Source of the DNA: an uncultured Nocardioides sp.
Lineage (GTDB): Bacteria; Actinomycetota; Actinomycetes; Propionibacteriales; Nocardioidaceae
Direction of reading: 5' to 3'
Length of the DNA: 24,320 nucleotides
Assembly: GCF_946885725.1 (NCBI RefSeq)
Contig: NZ_CAMPGZ010000034.1
Coordinates: 1-24,320, forward strand
Shown: positions 14,630-22,557 of the stretch, piece by piece
Position numbering within the stretch: position 1 is the stretch's first letter
Layout of the letters: every line of letters starts with the position of its first letter
Translations under genes and position numbers: made by a program
The notes under the pieces: model-generated
The model's input: the letters and a program-made list of their open reading frames with translations, nothing else
What the model was told of the DNA's origin: nothing
Database searches by the model: none

Positions 14630-16360
14630 GTGAGTCGAGACCGCGACCCGTACCGCACCAACGACCGCAGAGTCATCCCATGGCTGCTGCTGGGACTCGT
14701 GGTGCTGTTCGGAGGCGCGTACGTCGCGGCGTACGCCATCACCGGCGACCGCGTGCCGCGCAACGCCACGGTCGCGGGCGTCGACGTCGGCGGGATGACG
14801 CCCGTCGGCGCGCGGGCGGCTCTCGCGGAGGGCCTCGATGACACGCGCGGCGCGCCGATCAAGGTCGCCGCCCTCGGCAAGCAGGGCCGGATCGACCCCG
14901 GTCGGGCGGGGCTCGACGTCGACCTCGAGGCTTCGATCGAGCAGGCCGGCGGCGGCCGGTCGTGGAACCCGGCCCGGATCTGGGACTCGCTGACCGGTGG
15001 CGACGACTACGAACCGGTCGTGACCGTCGACGAGCAGGCGCTGACGAAGGCGGTCGACGACTTCGCGAAGAAGGCCGACACCAAGCCGCGCGACGGGCGT
15101 GTGCTGTTCAAGGGCGACCGGGCGGTAGCGCGCGACCCGCGCCAGGGCGAGGTCGTCGACCGCGACGCGTCGCTCGGCCCGGTGACGGACGCGTACCTCG
15201 CCGGCCTCACCGACCCCGACGTCGGCCGGGTCGACCTGCCCACCTCGACCTCCGACCCGGACATCGGCAAGGCGGATGTGTCGAACGCGATGCAGACGTT
15301 CGCCAACCCGGCCGTGTCCGGCGACGTGAAGATCGAGCTCGAGGACCAGCAGATCGTGCTGAAGCCCGCCGACTTCGTCCCGGCGCTGTCGATGAAGGTC
15401 GAGAACGGCGACCTCGTGCCGGTGCTCGACCGGGAGAAGCTCCTCGCCAAGGTCGACGAGAAACTCGAGGGCAACCCGCTCGCCGCGAAGGACGCCACCA
15501 TCGTCCTGCGCGACGGCAAGCCCAAGGTGGTCAAGTCGAAGAAGGGCGTCACCTACAACCCCGACGAGATCGTCGGCAGCTTCCTCGACGTCGTGAAGAC
15601 CCCCGGCAGCCGCACGATGCGAGTCACGTCGATGGTGGCGAAGCCGGAGTTCGACACGAAGGACGCGCGCAACCTCGGCATCAACGAGGTCGTCTCCGAG
15701 TTCACGACCAACTACCCGCACTCCGACTACCGCAACACCAACCTCGGCCGCGCGGCAGAGCTGATCAACGGCACCGTGCTCAAGCCGGGCGAGGTGTTCA
15801 GCCTCAACGAGATCGTGGGGGAGCGCACCGCGGAGAACGGGTTCACCAAGGGCTACATCATCAGCGACGGTGTCTACAAGGAGGACTTCGGCGGCGGCGT
15901 CAGCCAGGTCGCCACGACGACGTTCAACGCGATGTTCTTCGCCGGGCTGAAGGACATCGAGCACAAGCCGCACTCGTTCTACATCGACCGCTACCCGGTC
16001 GGTCGCGAGGCGACGGTGGCCTGGCCGTACGTCGACCTGCGCTTCCAGAACGACACGGAGTACGGCGTACTCGTGCAGGCCTACATCACTCCCAGCACGC
16101 CGTCACGCGCCGGTGCGATGACCGTGCGGATGTGGTCGACGAAGACGTGGGACATCAAGGCGTCGGCGAGCGAGCGCTACAACGAGACGCAGCCGAAGAC
16201 GCGCGAGCTGAAGGGCGACGACTGCGTGCCGAACTCGGGCTACGCCGGCTTCGACATCGACGTGTTCCGGTCCTTCTACCGGCCCGGCAGCGACGAGCTG
16301 GTGAAGCGGGAGACGTTCCACACGACGTACCTGCCCTCCGACACCGTCAAGTGCTCCTGA
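14630..16360 (+). CDS. VanW-family protein with a peptidoglycan-binding-like domain
   Basis: The 576-residue protein has a charged cytoplasmic N-terminus, one transmembrane anchor at about 16-38 (VIPWLLLGLVVLFGGAYVAAY), then extracytoplasmic domains. After the anchor, VAGVDVGGMTPVGARAAL begins the putative peptidoglycan-binding repeats usual in these proteins, repeated with variation to about residue 330. The VanW domain follows: NYPHSDYRNTNLGRAAELI, LKPGEVFSLNEIVGERT, GGGVSQVATTTFNAMFFAG, and FYIDRYPVGREATVAWP. VanW was named from vancomycin-resistance clusters, but its chemistry is unsettled; chromosomal copies like this one are common in Actinobacteria and do not imply resistance. The last 14 bases overlap the convergent serine hydrolase gene. 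Confidence 0.92.
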   Translation: MSRDRDPYRTNDRRVIPWLLLGLVVLFGGAYVAAYAITGDRVPRNATVAGVDVGGMTPVGARAALAEGLDDTRGAPIKVAALGKQGRIDPGRAGLDVDLEASIEQAGGGRSWNPARIWDSLTGGDDYEPVVTVDEQALTKAVDDFAKKADTKPRDGRVLFKGDRAVARDPRQGEVVDRDASLGPVTDAYLAGLTDPDVGRVDLPTSTSDPDIGKADVSNAMQTFANPAVSGDVKIELEDQQIVLKPADFVPALSMKVENGDLVPVLDREKLLAKVDEKLEGNPLAAKDATIVLRDGKPKVVKSKKGVTYNPDEIVGSFLDVVKTPGSRTMRVTSMVAKPEFDTKDARNLGINEVVSEFTTNYPHSDYRNTNLGRAAELINGTVLKPGEVFSLNEIVGERTAENGFTKGYIISDGVYKEDFGGGVSQVATTTFNAMFFAGLKDIEHKPHSFYIDRYPVGREATVAWPYVDLRFQNDTEYGVLVQAYITPSTPSRAGAMTVRMWSTKTWDIKASASERYNETQPKTRELKGDDCVPNSGYAGFDIDVFRSFYRPGSDELVKRETFHTTYLPSDTVKCS

Positions 16361-17378
16361 GCAGGTCGAACCCGAGCCGGTCGGCGCTGCGCTGACCGGT
16401 CGTCAGCACGACGCACGCGCTGCGCTGGTCGGCGACGAAGCCGGCGAAGCTGCGCGCGCCGCCGGTGCCGCCGTTGTGCCAGTGCACGGTCGGCCCGCCC
16501 TTCGGCAGCGACGCGACGAGCCAGCCGAGCGCGGCCTGTAGCGGCGGCCGCCCCGCCCGCGGTTCGTGGGTGAGCCGGATCGCCTCGGCCAGCGGCGTGT
16601 CGTCCGGATCCAGCTGCGCGTGGAGGAACTTCGTGAGATCCGCGGCCGTCGAGTGCACCGCACCCATCGCCGGCATCGCGGGCATCGACCAGTCGTTGGT
16701 GGGGTGACGCCACCTGGTGTGGCCGCGGGCCGCCCGCTGCACCTGGTCGGGGCGGAGGGTGATGACGGTGTCGACGAGGCCCAGCGGTCCGGTGACCCGC
16801 TCCCTCAGGAGGTGGTCGTAGGTGGTGCCGGCGTGCTTCGCCAGCGCGTGCCCGAGGACGGCCGCGCCGAAGTTGGAGTACCGCCACTTCCCGCCCGGCT
16901 CGCGCCTCAGCCTTGCCCGCTCCAGTCCCGCGTGCACGTCGTGCTCGGTGAAATGCGCGTAGGGGTCGCTCCGGTTGCGCATCGCCTGCCGGAGCATGCT
17001 GCGCGGCAGCCGCGGCAGCCCGCTCGTGTGCGTCGCCAGGGCGGCCAGCGTGATCGGCCGCCCGCGCACCGGGATGCGCACGTCGGGCAGCAGCTCCTGC
17101 AACGGCTGCTCCAGCTCGACGTTCCCGGCGACGACCTGGTCGGCGAGCAGCAGCGCGGTGAACACCTTGGTGACCGACCCGATCTCGAACACCGTCCGCT
17201 CGTCGACCCCGCCACCCCGCTGGGCGTCCCGCACCCCGCGCGCGAGGTACGCCGTCGTCCCGGCCCGCGTCGCCGCAGCCGCCACGGCGACGTACCGCTT
17301 CGCGCGGGGCGCCACCACCCGCTCCAGCACCTCCGCCGGGTCGCCGTACACGCGCCTCAGCATGCCCGCAGAACTCAT
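16347..17378 (-). CDS. Beta-lactamase/penicillin-binding-type serine hydrolase
   Basis: The 343-residue class-C-like serine hydrolase has the nucleophile motif SVTK at 68-71, the YSN motif at 167-169 and HNGG at 301-304 in place of KTG, the pattern of EstB-type esterases and DD-peptidase-like proteins. HTSGLPRLP near 117-125 is also typical. It may act as an esterase, peptidase or beta-lactamase; the sequence does not say. No signal peptide is seen from ATG 17378, which is odd for this family. ATG 17363 and an in-frame TTG at 17432 (MRVGIRLGALGVALTPLY, mildly hydrophobic) are alternative starts, and the first ATG lies in one arm of an inverted repeat. It converges on the VanW gene with a 14-base overlap. 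Confidence 0.88.
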   Translation of the reverse strand: MSSAGMLRRVYGDPAEVLERVVAPRAKRYVAVAAAATRAGTTAYLARGVRDAQRGGGVDERTVFEIGSVTKVFTALLLADQVVAGNVELEQPLQELLPDVRIPVRGRPITLAALATHTSGLPRLPRSMLRQAMRNRSDPYAHFTEHDVHAGLERARLRREPGGKWRYSNFGAAVLGHALAKHAGTTYDHLLRERVTGPLGLVDTVITLRPDQVQRAARGHTRWRHPTNDWSMPAMPAMGAVHSTAADLTKFLHAQLDPDDTPLAEAIRLTHEPRAGRPPLQAALGWLVASLPKGGPTVHWHNGGTGGARSFAGFVADQRSACVVLTTGQRSADRLGFDLLRST

Positions 17379-17448
17379 GTAAAGCGGAGTTAATGCGACT
17401 CCGAGCGCGCCGAGCCTGATGCCTACCCGCAATAACTCCGCTTTACAT
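17377..17448. repeat. Long-armed inverted repeat (16-bp arms, 40-base loop), copy 2
   Basis: Perfect arms ATGTAAAGCGGAGTTA (17377-17392) and TAACTCCGCTTTACAT (17433-17448) cover the TAA stop of the upstream GNAT gene (17445-17443) and part of the ATG of the downstream serine hydrolase (17378-17376). Read on the minus strand, the arm/loop junction AGTTATT matches that of the repeat at 13265. It could act as a terminator for the GNAT gene or regulate the hydrolase message. Confidence 0.85.
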
Positions 17449-18453
17449 ATCTCGCGGCGGCGCCGCCAGGTACCGGTACTCGTGGTGGGTGACGAAGCCG
17501 AGCCGGTCGTAGAGCGCGAGGGCGGCGGGGTTGTCACCGCGCGTCTGGAGGTACGTCGTGGTGGCGCCACGTTCCGCAGCCCACCGGACGAGCTCCTGCA
17601 TGACCACCAGCGCGAGGCCGCCGCGGCGACGGGCGGGGTCGACCCACACGTCGGTGATGCCGGCCCAGTCGTCGGCGGTGCTCACGCGCCCCTTGGCCCA
17701 CACGTCGTCCGGGGTCGGGCCGACGGCCACGAAGCCGACCTCGGCCGGGCCCTCGAGCACCGCTCGCGCGGCCGTCAGGGACCGCAGGGCCCGCGCGTCG
17801 TTGGCCAGCCAGGCGTCGGAGGCCGTCGGCGATATGTGCGCCGGCGGCGTGTCCGACGGGACCAACGACCGCAGCGCACGCGCGACCTTCGCCGTCGACG
17901 CGAGCTGGAAGCAGGTGTCGGCCTCGCCGGGCCGCGCGTACACCCAGCCGGCGGACTCGAGCGCACGGTGCTCGTCCGAGCCGACCACCACCTGCGCCCA
18001 CGGCGGCAGCTCGCGAGAGGCGTAGAACGAGACCACCGCGGCCAGCGCGTCCTCCAACAAGACCCCCGGCGACCCCGACGCCAGCACGGAGTTCGCCCGC
18101 GCCGAGAAACCACCCGCCGCACGCAGCACCCAGTCGCCCAGCGGCTCGGTCTCCGGAGCCGGCCAGCCCGCCAGCGCGAGCCGCTCGGCCCGGTCCGGAG
18201 ACACCCGCAGCCGAACCGACGGCCGCGGCGGCACCGGCTTGCCCGACACGATGTCGCGCAGCGGGATCTCGACCAGCGTGCCGTCCTCGGCACGAACGGT
18301 CGTCGACGTCGCGGTCCACGCGGTCATCTCGCCCAGCAGGTCGGTCATCGCGGGGCCGCCGGACGGCCCGGTCTCGCCGCGCAGCACCCGGCGCACGACC
18401 ACCCGCTGACCGACGCAGTGCGGACCGAGACCGGGCGGAAACGCGGACGCCAC
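17443..18453 (-). CDS. GNAT acetyltransferase with N-terminal SH3-like domain (Rv0428c-like)
   Basis: The 336-residue protein starts at GTG 18453, chosen because GGAGG lies seven bases upstream; an earlier in-frame ATG at 18489 has no such site. Residues about 10-75 (GLGPHCVGQRVVVRRVL, MTDLLGEM, then TVRAEDGTLVEIPLRDIVSGKPVPP) look like a small barrel domain of the kind found at the start of mycobacterial Rv0428c. The C-terminal 70 residues are a clear GNAT domain: ITDVWVDPARRRGGLALVVM for acetyl-CoA binding, then TRGDNPAALALYDRLGF. The acceptor is unknown. The TAA stop is embedded in the inverted repeat at 17377-17448. It is divergent from fdxA. Confidence 0.9.
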   Translation of the reverse strand: MASAFPPGLGPHCVGQRVVVRRVLRGETGPSGGPAMTDLLGEMTAWTATSTTVRAEDGTLVEIPLRDIVSGKPVPPRPSVRLRVSPDRAERLALAGWPAPETEPLGDWVLRAAGGFSARANSVLASGSPGVLLEDALAAVVSFYASRELPPWAQVVVGSDEHRALESAGWVYARPGEADTCFQLASTAKVARALRSLVPSDTPPAHISPTASDAWLANDARALRSLTAARAVLEGPAEVGFVAVGPTPDDVWAKGRVSTADDWAGITDVWVDPARRRGGLALVVMQELVRWAAERGATTTYLQTRGDNPAALALYDRLGFVTHHEYRYLAAPPRDM

Positions 18454-18562
18454 GACGCACCTCCAAGAGGGATGGACGACCAGACTCAAGACGACGATTA
18501 CAGGTGGACCGTCGGGGCACGACAGTGGGCGGACCGGGGACCGTTCGAGCCGGGCGACACAC

Positions 18563-18599
18563 TAGGCTGTCGACACCGGTAACACAGAGGAGGAACCAG
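18563..18599 (+). promoter_or_regulatory. fdxA -10 box and ribosome binding site
   Basis: TAGGCT at 18563-18568 is a good -10 candidate (no clear -35). AGAGGAGGA at 18586-18594, five bases before the GTG, is the strongest Shine-Dalgarno in the window and fixes the start at 18600. Confidence 0.5.
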
Positions 18600-18923
18600 G
18601 TGACCTACGTCATCGCGCAGCCGTGTGTGGACCTCAAGGACCGCGCCTGCGTCGACGAGTGCCCCGTGGACTGCATCTACGAGGGTCAGCGGATGCTCTA
18701 CATCCACCCCGACGAGTGCGTCGACTGCGGTGCGTGTGAACCGGTGTGCCCGGTGGAGGCGATCTTCTACGAGGACGACACCCCGGAGCAGTGGAAGGAC
18801 TACTACACCGCCAACGTGGAGTTCTTCAACGACCTCGGCTCGCCCGGCGGCGCGGCCAAGATGGGCGTCATCGAGAAGGACCACCCGCTGATCGCCGCGC
18901 TCCCGCCGCAGAACCAGGAGTGA
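18600..18923 (+). CDS. fdxA: Seven-iron ferredoxin [3Fe-4S][4Fe-4S]
   Basis: This 107-residue electron carrier has cysteines at 9, 17, 21, 25, 40, 43, 46 and 50. By analogy with Azotobacter ferredoxin I, whose numbering is one lower, C9, C17 and C50 hold the [3Fe-4S] cluster, C21, C40, C43 and C46 hold the [4Fe-4S] cluster, and C25 is the free cysteine. The C-terminal tail (EQWKDYYTANVEFFNDLG...GGAAKMG) is typical of actinobacterial FdxA. The partner reductase or oxygenase is not in the window. It lies seven bases before dapC on the same strand; the fdxA-dapC pairing is also found in mycobacteria and is probably an operon. Confidence 0.96.
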   Translation: MTYVIAQPCVDLKDRACVDECPVDCIYEGQRMLYIHPDECVDCGACEPVCPVEAIFYEDDTPEQWKDYYTANVEFFNDLGSPGGAAKMGVIEKDHPLIAALPPQNQE

Positions 18924-18930
18924 CCGCGGC

Positions 18931-20049
18931 GTGAGCAGGGCGGTGGGCCGCGTCAGCGAGCGCCTGCCGGACTTCCCGTGGGACAGGCTCGTGCCGTACG
19001 GCGAGAAGGCCCGCGCCCACCCCGACGGGATCGTCGACCTCTCGGTCGGCACGCCCGTCGACCCGACCCCGGAGGTCGTGCGCACGGCGCTCGGCGAGGC
19101 CGCCGACTCGCCCGGCTACCCGACCACGGTCGGCCTGCCGACGACCCGGCAGGCGGCGCTCGACTGGCTGGCCCGCCGCTTCGGCGTCACCTGCCTCGAC
19201 CTGGACGCCGTGCTCCCGACCATCGGGTCCAAGGAGCTCGTCGCGTCCCTGCCGCTGCAGCTCGGGCTCGGTCCGGACGACCTGGTCGTCTATCCCTCTC
19301 TTGCCTACCCGACGTACGAGGTCGGCGCCGCCCTCGTCGGTGCGCGCACGATGGCGACCGACGCGCTGACGGCGGTCGGCCCCGAGCGGGTCTCGCTCGT
19401 CTGGGTCAACTCGCCGTCCAACCCGACCGGCCGCGTCCTCCCGGTCGACCACCTGCGCAAGGTCGTCGACTGGTGCCGTGAGCGCGGCACGCTGCTGGTC
19501 TCCGACGAGTGCTACCTGGAGTGCGGCTGGGAGGCGCAGCCGGTCAGCGTCCTGCATCCGGACGTCTGCGGCGGCGACCCGACCGGGATCCTCACCGTCC
19601 ACTCGCTGTCGAAGCGGTCCAACCTGGCCGGCTACCGCGCCGCGTTCGTCGCGGGCGACCCGGCGGTGGTCCGGGAGCTGCTGGCGGTGCGCAAGAACCT
19701 CGGGATGATGCTGCCCGGCCCGCAGCAGGTCGCGATGCGCGCCGCGCTCGAGGACGACGAGCACGTCGAGGAGCAGCGCGCCCGTTACGCCGCCCGCCGC
19801 ACCGGGCTCAAGGCCGCGCTCGAGCGTGCCGGCTTCCGGGTCGACCACTCCGAGGCGTCGCTGTACCTCTGGGCCACCCGCGGCGAGCCGTGCTGGACCA
19901 CGGTGGCCGCGCTGGCCGAGCTGGGCGTCCTGGTGGCGCCGGGGGACTTCTACGGCCCGACCGGCGCCGAGCACGTCAGGGTCGCGTTCACCGCGACCGA
20001 CGAGCGCGTCGAGGCGGCGGTACGCCGTCTCAGCGAGGCGACTGCGTAG
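18931..20049 (+). CDS. dapC: N-succinyldiaminopimelate aminotransferase
   Basis: This 372-residue fold-type I PLP aminotransferase converts N-succinyl-2-amino-6-ketopimelate to N-succinyl-diaminopimelate, using glutamate, in lysine and peptidoglycan synthesis. The actinobacterial DapC start RLPDFPWDRLVPYGEKA is present, then LSVGTPVDPTPEVV, SPSNPTG (N164), SDECYLECGW (D192 and Y195) and the PLP lysine K228 in HSLSKRSNLAGYR, with the final substrate-binding Arg in HVRVAF. The GTG start has AGGAG about ten bases upstream, inside the end of fdxA. The presence of dapD and dapE 2-4 kb away supports DapC over other class I aminotransferases. Confidence 0.93.
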   Translation: MSRAVGRVSERLPDFPWDRLVPYGEKARAHPDGIVDLSVGTPVDPTPEVVRTALGEAADSPGYPTTVGLPTTRQAALDWLARRFGVTCLDLDAVLPTIGSKELVASLPLQLGLGPDDLVVYPSLAYPTYEVGAALVGARTMATDALTAVGPERVSLVWVNSPSNPTGRVLPVDHLRKVVDWCRERGTLLVSDECYLECGWEAQPVSVLHPDVCGGDPTGILTVHSLSKRSNLAGYRAAFVAGDPAVVRELLAVRKNLGMMLPGPQQVAMRAALEDDEHVEEQRARYAARRTGLKAALERAGFRVDHSEASLYLWATRGEPCWTTVAALAELGVLVAPGDFYGPTGAEHVRVAFTATDERVEAAVRRLSEATA

Positions 20050-20061
20050 GAGCAGGAGGGC

Positions 20062-20346
20062 TCAGGCGCCCTGGGCCCACGCCATCGGTCGCGCCGGCCC
20101 CATCGGCGTCGCCTCCCGAGGAATCGGGGTGCGCTGCGGGGCCTCGCTGAAAACCCGGACGGCGGAGACGTTCTCGATCCGGACCACGGAGTGCTCCAGG
20201 TCGTCGGAGTGCAGGACGAGCCCGTGCCCGTCCACCGCCGCGACGCGGCCGGAGAGCCATTGGCCCTCGACGAGCACCTGCACCGGCACGTCGTTGTCGC
20301 GTGCACGGTTGAGCGCCGTACCGATGGTGTACAGGATCGAGCTCAT
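20062..20346 (-). CDS. Small protein with an Sm-like barrel pattern, function unknown
   Basis: The 94-residue protein starts at ATG 20346 with GGGGAGG seven bases upstream. After a short helix (MSSILYTIGTALNRARDND) the sequence VPVQVLVEGQWLSGRVAAVDGHG followed by LVLHSD, VVRIENVSAVRV has the strand order and glycine positions of an Sm/LSm- or SH3-like beta barrel. The Pro-rich tail (IPREATPMGPARPMAWAQGA) looks disordered. RNA binding is conceivable but not shown. It converges on dapC with a 12-base gap and has its own promoter region. Confidence 0.8.
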   Translation of the reverse strand: MSSILYTIGTALNRARDNDVPVQVLVEGQWLSGRVAAVDGHGLVLHSDDLEHSVVRIENVSAVRVFSEAPQRTPIPREATPMGPARPMAWAQGA

Positions 20347-20398
20347 GTCTGCCTCCCCTCAAGCCCCGAGATGAGCCCCCCTCAGGCCCGACTTCTGA

Positions 20399-20404
20399 AG
20401 GTTA
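20399..20404 (-). promoter_or_regulatory. Candidate -10 box for the Sm-like gene
   Basis: Read on the minus strand, TAACCT lies about 52 bases before the ATG; no convincing -35 is present. It is the best match to TANNNT in the 178-base gap, which otherwise holds the ribosome site and the hairpin at 20499. Confidence 0.25.
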
Positions 20405-20498
20405 GACGCCACCCTCGTCCCGGAGTGACACCAAAACTGATGGTTTGCCCGCCCGAGAGTCCGGATTTGTCCGTTCGGCCGATGCCGGCCCCCGATCG

Positions 20499-20516
20499 GG
20501 TGACCACGGGGTCACC
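20499..20516 (-). terminator. Hairpin after the M15-type peptidase gene
   Basis: GGTGACC (20499-20505) and GGTCACC (20510-20516) flank a 4-base loop, nine bases beyond the peptidase stop. The position fits a terminator for the dapD-peptidase transcript; no U-tract follows. Confidence 0.5.
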
Positions 20517-20524
20517 AGTGCTGG

Positions 20525-21505
20525 CTAGCCGACGTCGACGTGCACGTGGTCGCGATGCAGCCGCACGGTCGGGTCGCCGGGGCCGTCGCCGGGCTCGTAC
20601 TTCCGCCAGCCGTCGTCGGACTTGCTCGCGGTCCAGATCCGCGCGTCGAAGATGACGGTCGCGATGTCGAGACGGTCGGCGTGCGCGACGAGGTAGTGCG
20701 CCAGCGCCCAGCCGAGCCGGCGGTTCGCGTCGTTGACCGGCCGGAAGAACACGTCGACCGCACGGCCGTCGTAGTGAGCCGACCCCTCCTGGTGGCCGTC
20801 GCGGACCCCGCCCGGAGCGAAGCCGCCCAGCGACTGCGGGCCGAACGCGCGCTCGACGTCCCGGCGGACCTTCGCCGCCCGCGGCGTCAGTCCGTCCCGG
20901 TTGAGGTCCTCCTCGTCGAGGCCGTCGACGTCGTCGACCTGGCAGGTGAACGCGTGCGGGCTGTAGCCGGTGAGCGCCGAGGCGAGCGCGCGGCCGTCCG
21001 CGGCGTGGTCCTCGTAGGCCTCCGGGAAACCGGACCGTTGCACCTTCTGCGCGGCCTCGGTGATCCGCATCGACTCGTAGCCGTCCACCTTCTCCAGCTC
21101 GTCGTAGAACCGGTTGGTCGCGTAGCGGACGTCCTGCAGCTGCGCGGCGGACCCCCAGCCCATCGACGGACGCTGCTGGAAGATCCCCAGCGAGTCCCGG
21201 TCGCCGTAGCTGAGGTTGCGGATCTTGCTCTCCTGGTACGCCGTCGCCAGCGCGATCGACACCGCCCGCGCGGGCAGCCCGCGGCGTACGCCGATGGAGG
21301 CGATCGTCGCGGCGTTCTCGGCCTGCTCGGTGGTGAGGTCGACGACGACGTCGCCGACCTCGGTCGTGCAGCCGTCGGTGTCGAGCAGCGGCCCGCCGCC
21401 GCGCAGGTACCAGCCGACACCCGCCACGATGCCGCCGGCGAGCAGCAGCGTGACGACGGCGGCGGTGATGCGGCGGGTGACCAGGCGTCTGGAGCTAGTT
21501 GGCAT
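20525..21505 (-). CDS. Membrane-anchored peptidoglycan hydrolase with C-terminal M15-like domain
   Basis: The 326-residue protein has a basic start ([13 protein letters not shown]), a transmembrane anchor at about 13-34, and an external part. The middle ([24 protein letters not shown] region, about 80-160, with [14 protein letters not shown]) resembles a lysozyme/transglycosylase-type fold. The C-terminal domain carries the M15 zinc peptidase pattern: [10 protein letters not shown] (H244, D251) and the final [10 protein letters not shown] (H320, H322). It probably cuts peptidoglycan stem peptides or acts as a wall-remodelling enzyme. Its ATG lies 11 bases inside the end of dapD, with no separate Shine-Dalgarno, so it is translated by coupling to dapD. 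Confidence 0.85.
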   Translation of the reverse strand: MPTSSRRLVTRRITAAVVTLLLAGGIVAGVGWYLRGGGPLLDTDGCTTEVGDVVVDLTTEQAENAATIASIGVRRGLPARAVSIALATAYQESKIRNLSYGDRDSLGIFQQRPSMGWGSAAQLQDVRYATNRFYDELEKVDGYESMRITEAAQKVQRSGFPEAYEDHAADGRALASALTGYSPHAFTCQVDDVDGLDEEDLNRDGLTPRAAKVRRDVERAFGPQSLGGFAPGGVRDGHQEGSAHYDGRAVDVFFRPVNDANRRLGWALAHYLVAHADRLDIATVIFDARIWTASKSDDGWRKYEPGDGPGDPTVRLHRDHVHVDVG

Positions 21506-22502
21506 GCAGGGCTGCGTTCAATTCGATGCCCTGGCCCTTCCACGGCACCGCCTCGACGGCGCCGGTGGTCGAGTTGCGGCGGAACAGCACGTTGTTTGCG
21601 CCGGACAGCTCCATCGCCTTGACCACCTTCGGCTCCGCGCCGGCGTGGTCGGTCATCAGCACCTTGGTGCCGGCGGTGACGTAGCAACCGGCCTCGACGA
21701 CGCAGTCGTCTCCGAGCGAGATGCCGATGCCGGCGTTGGCGCCGACCAAGCAGCGCTCGCCGACGGAGATGACCTCCTTGCCGCCGCCGGACAGCGTGCC
21801 CATGATCGAGGCGCCGCCGCCCACGTCGGAGCCGTCGCCGACGACGACGCCGGCGCTGATCCGGCCCTCGACCATCGAGGCGCCGAGCGTGCCGGCGTTG
21901 AAGTTCACGAAGCCCTCGTGCATGACCGTGGTGCCCTCGGCGAGGTGGGCGCCGAGCCGGACCCGGTCGGCGTCGGCGATGCGTACGCCGGACGGCAGCA
22001 CGTAGTCGACCATGCGCGGGAACTTGTCCACGCCGTACACGCTGACGTGGCCGTGCGCCTCCTTCAGGCGCATCCGGGTGAGCTCGAACCCGTCGACGGC
22101 GCAGGGGCCGGCACTGGTCCACACCACGTTGGTGAGCAGCCCGAACACGCCGTCGAGGTTGATGCTGTGCGGGGTGACCAGGCGGTGGCTCAGCAGGTGC
22201 AGCCGCAGCCACACGTCGTGGGTGTCGGCCGGCGGCGCCTGCAGGTCCTCGATGACCGTGCGCACGACCGAGCGGCGCACGCCGCGCGCCTCGTCGACGC
22301 CCTCGAGCCGGGCCAGCTCGGCCGGTGCCTCCAGCGAGGCAGGGTCGTCGTCGGCGCGGCCGAGGGTCGGGCTGGGGTACCAGGTGTCCAGCACGCGCGC
22401 CCCGGCCGGCGCCTCGCCCTCGGTGCCGGCGAAGGTCGCCAGGCCGTAGGCCCAGGCGCTCGTCGGCACGGGCGTCGCTGCTGGTACGGCGTTGTCGGTC
22501 AC
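21495..22502 (-). CDS. dapD: 2,3,4,5-tetrahydropyridine-2,6-dicarboxylate N-succinyltransferase
   Basis: This 335-residue enzyme transfers succinyl from succinyl-CoA to tetrahydrodipicolinate, the committed step of the succinylase lysine/DAP branch. It is the long actinobacterial type: an N-terminal domain ([14 protein letters not shown], then [12 protein letters not shown]), then the left-handed beta-helix of hexapeptide repeats from about residue 190 ([67 protein letters not shown]). GTG 22502 is taken as the start because the TAGCGT box seven bases upstream makes a leaderless layout and the region further upstream belongs to the divergent VOC gene. It overlaps the peptidase gene at its 3' end. 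Confidence 0.96.
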   Translation of the reverse strand: MTDNAVPAATPVPTSAWAYGLATFAGTEGEAPAGARVLDTWYPSPTLGRADDDPASLEAPAELARLEGVDEARGVRRSVVRTVIEDLQAPPADTHDVWLRLHLLSHRLVTPHSINLDGVFGLLTNVVWTSAGPCAVDGFELTRMRLKEAHGHVSVYGVDKFPRMVDYVLPSGVRIADADRVRLGAHLAEGTTVMHEGFVNFNAGTLGASMVEGRISAGVVVGDGSDVGGGASIMGTLSGGGKEVISVGERCLVGANAGIGISLGDDCVVEAGCYVTAGTKVLMTDHAGAEPKVVKAMELSGANNVLFRRNSTTGAVEAVPWKGQGIELNAALHAN

Positions 22503-22509
22503 GTGTGCA

Positions 22510-22515
22510 ACGCTA
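22510..22515 (-). promoter_or_regulatory. -10 box of dapD, leaderless layout
   Basis: TAGCGT on the minus strand is seven bases before GTG 22502, with no Shine-Dalgarno. It sits in a 55-base gap shared with the divergent VOC gene. Confidence 0.45.
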
Positions 22516-22557
22516 CCCAGCGTCGCCGAGCCCGATGCCGAGAGGACCGCCCTGCGA

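Noticed and set aside
14630..16360. Vancomycin-resistance locus suggested by VanW
   Set aside because: No vanA/B-type ligase, vanH, vanX or two-component system is nearby; VanW-domain proteins are ordinary in actinobacterial chromosomes.
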